This document shows, one piece after another, positions 51,837-60,500 of a stretch of DNA of 64,000 nt. Every line of letters begins with the position of its first letter. Position 1 is the stretch's first letter. The position numbers were made by a program, and so were the translations under genes. The notes below the pieces were generated by a model. It was not told the origin of the DNA and did no database searches. It saw nothing but the letters and a program-made list of their open reading frames with translations. The DNA is from CAWUIO01 sp963922455 (GTDB taxonomy: Bacteria > Bacteroidota > Bacteroidia > Cytophagales > Microscillaceae): positions 22,014 to 86,013 of the forward strand of contig CAWUIO010000013.1 in NCBI GenBank assembly GCA_963922455.1, given 5' to 3'.

Positions 51837-53480
51837 ATGAAGATTCGTATACTTATTTCGGCACTCATTCTTGGGGCAATTGCTACCAGGCTCTATGCTC
51901 AGGATAAACCAGTAGAGCAAATACCTCATCGTACTTTATTACTTGAAGATAAGATAATCAATGATTGGGAGGAAGCACTTAAGAATCCAGAAAGTGTGGT
52001 AATACTTCATTTGGATTGCATAAGCCCCAGTTTTCATCAAAAGATTGAACGTTTTAAAAATCTGAAGTCATTAAAGATAGGTAATTGTAATTCCGCGCAC
52101 TCAACAAGAGATAAGCTTACATCTTGGCCAAGTGCTATCTTTAAGTTAGAAAAATTAGAAAGCTTAAGTCTGGAAGGGCAAGACTTAAAAAGTATTCCGG
52201 ATGCAATTTCAAATCTGACAATGCTTCGGGTACTTGATGTTAGTAGTAATCGTATTGCAGTTATACCAGAGTCAGTGACATCCCTTAAACACCTTCAAAA
52301 ACTAGATGTTTCGTCAAATTCCATAAAACAGGTACCGGATTGGATCCAAGACCTAGACAGCTTGCAAGAATGGAGAGTATTGGGTAACCCAATACCAAAT
52401 TTAGAGCTCAATGAATGGGATTTAGCTTCGGCTCCCGTGTGCCGGTCCTTAAAGCAAGCACTGGAAAGTCCAGATCAGGTATATAAGTTAGTGCCTACTG
52501 ATTTAAAACTGTTTGGGAATGAATGGCCCGAGGAATTAAAAAAATTGCCAAACCTACAATCTCTCAACCTGAGTAATCAAGGTATGGAGTATGTACCGAA
52601 ATCCATAGGAGATTTGGATAAGCTTCAAGAACTTAACCTTTTTAACAACCGGATCCAAGAATTTCCAAAAACCTTAGAGGGCTTAAAAAATCTCAAAGCC
52701 TTAGATTTAGGTTCTAACCAATTATCCAGGCTTACAGGTTCCATCGGTCAACTATCTGAGCTCAAATCCCTGAACTTAAACCAGAATAAATTGACCTCTA
52801 TTTCTCCAGAAATAAAAAATTTGGAAAATCTAGAGAATTTATCTTTAAACCAAAACCAACTTATTTCCTTGCCCAAAGAGATAGGACATGTTAAAAACTT
52901 GAAAAACCTTCACTTCCTAGGAAACAAATTAAATACACTCCCCTCCGAAATTGGTGATTTGCCAAAGCTTGAATTACTTAATGGCGTGGGGAATAAGATT
53001 GAATCCCTACCCAAGAAACTCGGCTCATTAAGTAATTTAAAAAAGTTAGACCTACGTTCGAATATTTTAAAAAATGTACCCAAAGAAGTAGGTGATTTAG
53101 GCAATTTAGAAAGCCTTCTGTTAAGTAAAAACAACTTAGATTCCCTTCCTGCCAGTTTAGGTCAGCTTCTTAAACTGGAAAAGCTGGACTTAAAGGGTAA
53201 TCAATTAAGCCATTTACCGCCGGAATTGGGACAGCTAAAGGAGCTGAAAAGCTTGAACCTGTTAGGCAATAAGATCAGTGCCCTACCCGACTCTTTTGGA
53301 GACTTGGCCAATTTAGAGTCCCTCAACCTATGGGCCAATCCCATTGAGGCATTACCCGAAGGCTTGGGCCTGCTTCCCAATCTAAGAAAATTAAATTTAG
53401 ACTTTCCCAACTTGCCGGTCACCGTGCAAGAAGGGATCAAAGGGGTATTTAATAACTCCAAAACCTTAATACGATTTTAA
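51837..53480 (+). CDS. Secreted leucine-rich-repeat protein
   Basis: A 547-residue protein with a signal peptide (MKIRILISALILGAIATRLYA). About eighteen 23-residue leucine-rich repeats follow from residue 75 or so, of the LxxLxxLxLxxNxLxxLPxxI type (for example NLESLLLSKNNLDSLPASLG). The run is interrupted once by a non-repeat segment near 190-235. It ends with a short capping region. LRR arcs bind proteins. It lies 35 bp after the LamG gene and 21 bp before the first RHS-type gene, so all are probably one transcript. Confidence 0.88.
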   Translation: MKIRILISALILGAIATRLYAQDKPVEQIPHRTLLLEDKIINDWEEALKNPESVVILHLDCISPSFHQKIERFKNLKSLKIGNCNSAHSTRDKLTSWPSAIFKLEKLESLSLEGQDLKSIPDAISNLTMLRVLDVSSNRIAVIPESVTSLKHLQKLDVSSNSIKQVPDWIQDLDSLQEWRVLGNPIPNLELNEWDLASAPVCRSLKQALESPDQVYKLVPTDLKLFGNEWPEELKKLPNLQSLNLSNQGMEYVPKSIGDLDKLQELNLFNNRIQEFPKTLEGLKNLKALDLGSNQLSRLTGSIGQLSELKSLNLNQNKLTSISPEIKNLENLENLSLNQNQLISLPKEIGHVKNLKNLHFLGNKLNTLPSEIGDLPKLELLNGVGNKIESLPKKLGSLSNLKKLDLRSNILKNVPKEVGDLGNLESLLLSKNNLDSLPASLGQLLKLEKLDLKGNQLSHLPPELGQLKELKSLNLLGNKISALPDSFGDLANLESLNLWANPIEALPEGLGLLPNLRKLNLDFPNLPVTVQEGIKGVFNNSKTLIRF

Positions 53481-53500
53481 AGCCAATCATAACATTCAGG

Positions 53501-56500
53501 ATGATGAAGAGTATAGATTTCAAAATATATAGCTTATTATTTTTACTTTTTGTAGAGCTGGCGAGCCCTCATATTATTATGGCACAAGAGCCCCCTACTG
53601 TGGTAAGACCCTCTCCACAGGCTGTCGGTTTAGGACGTTTTGGAGACTGGCCAGTCAGTACCTATACCGGAGTACCCAATATATCAATCCCTTTGCATAC
53701 GATATCTTATCGTGACATTAGTATTCCAATTTCTGTAAACTATCACGCAAGTGGCATCCGGGTAGAAGACGAGGCCAGCCCTATTGGTTTAGGATGGTCT
53801 TTAAACGCGGGAGGGATGATTTCAAGGACGATCCATGGGGAGGATGACTTGGATGGCCTGGGAAAAGGTTTTCCTTTAGTTAACCAAGATGGAAGTACTA
53901 CAAGCAGGATATATACTGGCCAATTCAGAGAATTTAAGGGATACCCATTTGATCCCGTAGTAGCAGCGTTTGACAAAACCGGACTAGTTCCCTGGACATT
54001 TTTGCAAGAGTTTCAAGATAAAAAAATTGATCCGGAGCCAGATATTTTCCAATATAGTTTTCTGGAATTTAGTGGAAAGTTTGTCTTTGAACAAGGCCAA
54101 ACCATTAACAATCTGGTGGATATTGCCGGGTATCCTAATCTTCAAAAGAGCCGATACTTACGTTGCCGTACTTTGGAAGGAAGCGATGTCACTATTTTAT
54201 TTGATCCATTATATAACTCCTGGCTTATCATTGACGGAGGGGGATATCAATATATTTTTCGGACCATCGAGTATACCGAAATCCATACCGCTAGTTGTGG
54301 GGGGATATCAGGTGGTGCCTGTTCAAATCCCACATGGTTTGATGCCAATGCTCTTAATATTACAGCTTGGTACCTAGATAAAATCATTTCCCCAAGCAAT
54401 ACTGAGGTGACTTTTACATATGACCTGACCCCTCTTTATCAGGAAGATTATTCGGTTTCCCCTTATCTATCAAAATCTCAATTAAGAACAGATAAGGTCT
54501 CATCCGAAGTGGTTGAAGTCTTAACCCTTGCCGAGACAGACAAACACGAAGACATCATAATTCCTGGCCCGATCTCCATCACATGTTGGTCTGGTGTGAG
54601 ATTACCGGCCGAGAAAAAAACCACACAGCTTAATTATCGAAACCATGTGTACTTAAAAGAAATTGTAACTCCTTTTGAAAAAGTTGAATTTACCAAAAGT
54701 AGCCGAACAGATATGCTGGATGGTTATGATCCGAGTAATGTAAATACCCGCATATATGGGATTTATGGATTTATTCATTCTTCCCTGAAAGGTCCCCAAC
54801 GATATACAGGCCTAAAAATTAAGGATGCAAACAATCAACTTTTTAAAGAAATAATCTTTGATAATAACCATTATTTTAATCCCAATGGAGATTCCAAATT
54901 GAAGCGTTTAAAACTGCAAGGGGTGCAAGAGTGCGGCTCTTCTTCAAATGACTGCATCAATCCCTACAAATTTTATTACAATGAGCAAGTTGCATTACCA
55001 GCCAAAGATTCCTATGCCCAGGACTTTTGGGGTTTTTATAATGGTGAAAATGATAACCCCTCCTTGATACCAACGGGTGCCTATAAAAGCCCCATAACTG
55101 GACAAATCACATTTACGGGGGAAGCCAATCGCCAGCCATCAGCATATCATATGCAAGCTGGCATCTTAGAAACCATCCAATATCCAACTGGTGGGATCAC
55201 GGATTTTGAGTTTGAGCCCAATGATTATTCTGTATTTGGAGAGGGAGCTTTTAGCGTCACCGATTTTGAAGAGAACCCGAACGAAACCATCCTTGAAGAA
55301 GAGATTAATTATACTAGTGGTGATCATACATATACCTTCCAATTGTCAGAACTTTGTGAAGTGAAGGTTACTCGTATAGTAGAATATCTTCAGTGTGTGA
55401 CGGGGGCAGGCTGTAATGCCCCAGAACCCTTACCGGCATTTAATAACAATACGAGCCTTAATTATCTCGAGATTTATGGCGGTAATCCTCCAAACACCCT
55501 AAATGTAAATTATCACTTTGGAGAATATTATAACCAATGGCAAAATGCCTGTTCTGGGAATAACCCGGTAGGTGATCCGTGTCAATTTCAAAAAGAGTCC
55601 ACCCTTATTTTAGGGCCTGGATATTATAATGTGGTATTGAGAAATTATTCGGATGCCGGGGGAAGTGAGCCTGATCTGCGGACATATGTCAAAATAGATT
55701 GTAAAAGGATAGCAAGCCGAGATATTCCCCTGGATGCTAATAGGAACGTGTATGCCAAAGTGGGTGGAGGCTTAAGGATAAAATCTATCAAAAGCACAGC
55801 CTATAGTGGTGATCCCAAACCCTTGATCAAGCGATATGAATATGTACGAGACTCTGCGGGGAGCCAATACTCTTCGGGTAGGCTAATGCTTTTTCCTAAT
55901 CATCATGGTCTTCACGAATATGTAGCAAATGCAGCTTCAAATGGTAATTGTTTTGTTGTACTGAGATCTCTGGAAGGTAGTTCCAGCAATACCAATGCTA
56001 TAAGTTCCCGGTCTCAGGGAAATGTAATAGGCTATGACCGGGTACGTGAGTACTCATATCAGGATGGATCAGAAGGTTATGTGGAGTATGTATTCCAGAA
56101 TCAGCAAGAGATTATACCAGACAAAAGCTCATCCAATAATAATTATTATATTTTACCCAGTTATCCCACCATAACCCATACAGATAATGGATTATTGAAA
56201 GAGCAGGGGGTTTATAACAACAATGGTGAGCTCCTTCGCAAAACAGTCAATACCTACGCTACTCAAAACCTGGGTACCACGAAGGGGGTACTAATTTTGA
56301 CTAACTCCAACTCCCTTTTTTCGGGGATTTACAAGGTTTATGAATTGCCCCATGACCAGCATTACTTGACGGAGACGGAAGAAATAACTTATGAAAAACG
56401 GCAGGGAGTCAGCGTATATGATTCCATAGTGAACCGGAGCAAATATTTTTATCATACTGTTAATAATTATCAGCGTTTAGACTCGGTAGTTACCGAAATT

Positions 56501-57559
56501 GGTAATGTAGATCTAGCCAAGTCTCCTCAGGATAATACCTACCCAGATGCTAAAATATCTGTTTCTGAACGTATCTACCTGGATGATGTTCTCAATTGTG
56601 GTTTTTCTCAGATGCAAACCTGCCTGGCTAGCTTCCAAAGTGATACCCTAGCATGTGGGGACACCTATCGGATTAATATTGCCAGTTGTGGAGAAATAAA
56701 TGATTGGTATGATAATTTGAATTGTATGGATGGGGTATTAACTGCGTATTATGACTGTTATCGCCAAGCTTATTATACCTTACAATCCTGCCGTTATAAC
56801 AATTCTTGCACTACTATTGATGGCAAAGAACGGACAAATGTATCCAATGCCCGCCACAACATGGCCAGTGAGAACAGGACTTCTATTCGAGAAAATAGTT
56901 TGAGTGTAAAACAATATATCGGTTCTCAGAAGACGGAATATGCCACTTTGGATGGAGGTAATGTTAGCGGAAGCCCCACTCCGAATTATAATGGTTTTGA
57001 CCCCACATTAAATCATACAGATATACTGGTACCCGAAAAATTCTACACCGGGGAATTTAAAAACCCGATTGTCGAGGGAAACTACCAAGCCAATACCAAT
57101 CACTCTTTACGAGCAGAAGTTACGGCCTACGATCCTACTAATGGGAATGTCTGGGAGCAGAAAAAAGCAAATGACATTCCAACAAGTTATTTGTGGGGCT
57201 ATAACAATAGTTTGCCAGTTGCCGAGGTGATTGGGGCCAGCCGGCAAGAGCTTGAAGATGCTTTTTCAGGCTCTCTACCCAATATGGACAATGGAATCAG
57301 CACAACAGACGAAAATATCCTACGTATTCATTTTGCCGATAAAAAGCAGGTTTTGATCACTACCTATGCGTATACCCCTCATTTGGGTATCATCAAAATG
57401 ACTGACCCCAACGGGAACATGACTTTCTATGAATACGATGAACTGAACCGCCTCCGACTTGTGCGCTATAAAACTCAAGCCGAACAGCAAGACAATCCTA
57501 ATGCCAAAGGGGTAATCCTGAAGCGATATGAGTACCATTATTATGGTGATTCTAATTAA
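53501..57559 (+). CDS. Very large secreted RHS-associated protein (first of a pair)
   Basis: A 1352-residue exported protein with a signal peptide (about 1-28, IIMAQ). The opening VNYHASGIRVEDEASPIGLG and WSLNAGGMISRTIHG region resembles the start of SpvB/TcdB- and RHS-linked proteins from Bacteroidota. The middle is beta-rich. Residues 1033-1103 contain eight cysteines. The last ~60 residues are RHS-like (DPNGNMTFYEYDELNRLRLV), and the stop comes right after YEYHYYGDSN. The next gene starts 12 bp later and continues the RHS theme, so the two look like a split RHS shell. ATG 53501 and 53504 are both possible starts. Confidence 0.82.
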   Translation: MMKSIDFKIYSLLFLLFVELASPHIIMAQEPPTVVRPSPQAVGLGRFGDWPVSTYTGVPNISIPLHTISYRDISIPISVNYHASGIRVEDEASPIGLGWSLNAGGMISRTIHGEDDLDGLGKGFPLVNQDGSTTSRIYTGQFREFKGYPFDPVVAAFDKTGLVPWTFLQEFQDKKIDPEPDIFQYSFLEFSGKFVFEQGQTINNLVDIAGYPNLQKSRYLRCRTLEGSDVTILFDPLYNSWLIIDGGGYQYIFRTIEYTEIHTASCGGISGGACSNPTWFDANALNITAWYLDKIISPSNTEVTFTYDLTPLYQEDYSVSPYLSKSQLRTDKVSSEVVEVLTLAETDKHEDIIIPGPISITCWSGVRLPAEKKTTQLNYRNHVYLKEIVTPFEKVEFTKSSRTDMLDGYDPSNVNTRIYGIYGFIHSSLKGPQRYTGLKIKDANNQLFKEIIFDNNHYFNPNGDSKLKRLKLQGVQECGSSSNDCINPYKFYYNEQVALPAKDSYAQDFWGFYNGENDNPSLIPTGAYKSPITGQITFTGEANRQPSAYHMQAGILETIQYPTGGITDFEFEPNDYSVFGEGAFSVTDFEENPNETILEEEINYTSGDHTYTFQLSELCEVKVTRIVEYLQCVTGAGCNAPEPLPAFNNNTSLNYLEIYGGNPPNTLNVNYHFGEYYNQWQNACSGNNPVGDPCQFQKESTLILGPGYYNVVLRNYSDAGGSEPDLRTYVKIDCKRIASRDIPLDANRNVYAKVGGGLRIKSIKSTAYSGDPKPLIKRYEYVRDSAGSQYSSGRLMLFPNHHGLHEYVANAASNGNCFVVLRSLEGSSSNTNAISSRSQGNVIGYDRVREYSYQDGSEGYVEYVFQNQQEIIPDKSSSNNNYYILPSYPTITHTDNGLLKEQGVYNNNGELLRKTVNTYATQNLGTTKGVLILTNSNSLFSGIYKVYELPHDQHYLTETEEITYEKRQGVSVYDSIVNRSKYFYHTVNNYQRLDSVVTEIGNVDLAKSPQDNTYPDAKISVSERIYLDDVLNCGFSQMQTCLASFQSDTLACGDTYRINIASCGEINDWYDNLNCMDGVLTAYYDCYRQAYYTLQSCRYNNSCTTIDGKERTNVSNARHNMASENRTSIRENSLSVKQYIGSQKTEYATLDGGNVSGSPTPNYNGFDPTLNHTDILVPEKFYTGEFKNPIVEGNYQANTNHSLRAEVTAYDPTNGNVWEQKKANDIPTSYLWGYNNSLPVAEVIGASRQELEDAFSGSLPNMDNGISTTDENILRIHFADKKQVLITTYAYTPHLGIIKMTDPNGNMTFYEYDELNRLRLVRYKTQAEQQDNPNAKGVILKRYEYHYYGDSN

Positions 57560-57571
57560 AGTCCCCTAACA

Positions 57572-60500
57572 ATGAAATCTCCTTCATACAATTCAAGCAA
57601 AAATACTATGCGTTCATTTACATATCTTCGGCTTTTGTTGTTGGTCTCTTTCAGTATAGTGATCAATTTGGGGACTGTTTTCTCGCAAACGCAATATTCC
57701 GTATTTTTTCAATTACAGGAACCAGGTGTATCCCAACCTTACGTGTGTGGCTCTGGTAAATCTTTTAAATACCGGGCGCTCATATCTCCACAACCATCAT
57801 TTAATCCCGCTAACCTAGAAGACATATTATGGAATGTTACTGGTGGAACAGTTCATATGTCATATAGCGATCGCTTACTGGCCAATATTGAATGGGATGA
57901 ATCAGATAATCATTCCATATCTATTATTCTTATTGGACAGGAGGTAGGAGGTACGATGGAACTTGGCCCAATCAATATACCCGTAAGCCCTGAGCCTAAT
58001 CCTCAAATAGATGTAGAAAATAAACTTATTTGTTCTGGGGTAGATGTAAGCTTACAATTAACGGCAAGTGGGGCAAGTTACTACAGCTGGGAGAACCTCA
58101 ATAATACAAGTGATCCGATCAATGGTTCCAGTACTCAGACCGTTGGCATCACTGTAAACTTATTACCGGGGGAGACAGTAACTTATCGTTTAAGGGGTAA
58201 GGCTGCACTAAATGCCCCAAGTGCTTGTGAAAAATTTACGGATATTCAAATAAGTGCGATTGAAACTCCTTCAGATCCGTCTTTTACCGATTTGTATATA
58301 TTTAGTGGCCAAACGGCTGAAATCATACCCGATAGTCCATTAGATGTAACGCTCAATTGGTATAATAGTGAATCTGGTGGTAACTTATTGGCCATTTCAC
58401 CTAGATACAATCTTGGAGTACAAACTGTAGACCAAGAAGGCCAGGAAAAACTATTACAATATTATGCCGAAGCGGTAAACATGGGATGTGTAAGTTCCAA
58501 TGACCGTCAATTAGCTAAGGTCTACGTTATACCTACGGTAGATATTGTGTCTTCCAATGGCTTGAGCTATTTGGAACCCAATGAGCCTTACACTTTACAA
58601 ACGAGCCATGCGTACACTTATGACAGTTATTCCTGGCAAAAGGACGGACAAATCTTGGGTGAAAGTAACCAGCTCACCGTTACCGAACCCGGGGCCTATT
58701 CTCTAACCGTAAGCAGAGGAGGGGTCAATTTTACAACTTCAACTTTTATTGTTACCCGATTAAATGCCGATCAAAACTATACCAGGATAGATTATGCCCT
58801 GGAACCCGTATCGGATGAACCTACTTTTGTTAGCTCGGGTATCCAGATAAAACAGACCTCAATCCAGTTTTATGATGGTCTGGGGAGGCCCGTCCAAAGT
58901 ATCGCCCAAGCCTATAGTCCCAACGGTTTTGATCTGGTTGTTCATAATGAATACGATCAATTAGGACGACAAAGTCAACAGTACCTCCCTTTCGTGAGTG
59001 TTTCTCAGAATGGAATTTTCAACTACGGAGCGAAAAACCAGATTCTGGACTTCTATGATCCCACAGGCACCCAACCTTCGGATATTACCAAAGATGAGGT
59101 GCCATTCACCGAAACAGTATTTGAGCACTCCCCCCTTGCTCGTCCTACCGAACAAAAAGGCTTAGGCCAAAATTGGGTTGGAAAATCTGCCAAATTTGAG
59201 CAATATGTCAACCAATCAAGTGACTTGGTACTAATATGGCAATTTGATATCACTAGCAATACGATCAGTACATCGGGTGCTTATTATCCGGATAATAGCC
59301 TCTGGGTTCAGGAAGTGGTAGATGAGCAAGATCAAAAGGTGATCCAATACCTAAATCGCAGGGGACAGGTCATATTAAAGAGAAGCCTTCTCGATGAACC
59401 CGGGACACCTTATGTAAGTACTTATTATGTCTACGATGAAATAGGCAGAATGCGTTACGTTGTCCCCCCCTTAGCCGTCAAAAAGCTTTTGGATGATCCT
59501 GGCCTAAGCCCTAATGATCAAGAAATACAAAGACTTCTTTACTATTATGAATACGATCAAAGGGGACGTTTAATCAAGAAACGGGTACCAGACACAGAGG
59601 GAGAAGTATTTTTAGTATATGATGATTTGAACCGCTTAGTATTAAGCCAAGATGCTGTACAAAGGCAAAGTAATAACCAATGGAATTTTATCAAGTATGA
59701 TAATCTAAGCCGGCCTGTGATGTCAGGGCTTTATTATCCGGGTACAAACACAAATACCCAAGAAGCTATGCAAGATGCAGTTCCAAAGGGTACTCCTGAG
59801 TACACTCTACAATCGGGTGATGTAAACGAAGACCCCTTTGACCACCGTATTCTTACCGATGAACTTGGTTATGTAAACGACACAGATACTTTAAAATATA
59901 AAGCACATCAAAGTCTAGACCTAGGTAACGGTCAGGATTATGTAGCAGTTGAAGGAAGCACCTATTATGTATTTGAGATAGACGCAAACCACACTCCTGC
60001 TAGTCCACCCCCTTCCACAACCCCCGAACTAGAAGCAAGTAAATTCCCAATTCTAAGCAATACAGAATGTCAGGTATTGAGTATCACATATTACGACACA
60101 TATAGTTTTGTAGAAGAAAACCGCTTGAATTACGACCCAGGACAGTTTAGTTCATTAGCCAATGCAACGGCCCCAACGTCAAGAGACCTAGTTAAAGGCC
60201 TTACAACGGGAAGTATGATAAAAGTTTTAGATGAGTCAGATCAAGGGGATGGACCAGAATGGCTTACCACAGTAAGTTACTATGATGAGCGCTATCGTTC
60301 TATACAGGTCAAGGGGGAAAATCATAAAGGAGGGATTGACATTGTTTCTGTACAGTACGAAAATATTGTCAGCGGGGAGGTCGCCGAAACCCACACCTGG
60401 CACGAAAACCCGGAGGATGTGGTCTTTTCTGAAATTAGTATTGTGGAAAGCTTTTCCTATGACCGCTTGGGACGTCTAGAACAAACAAATCACAGCATCA

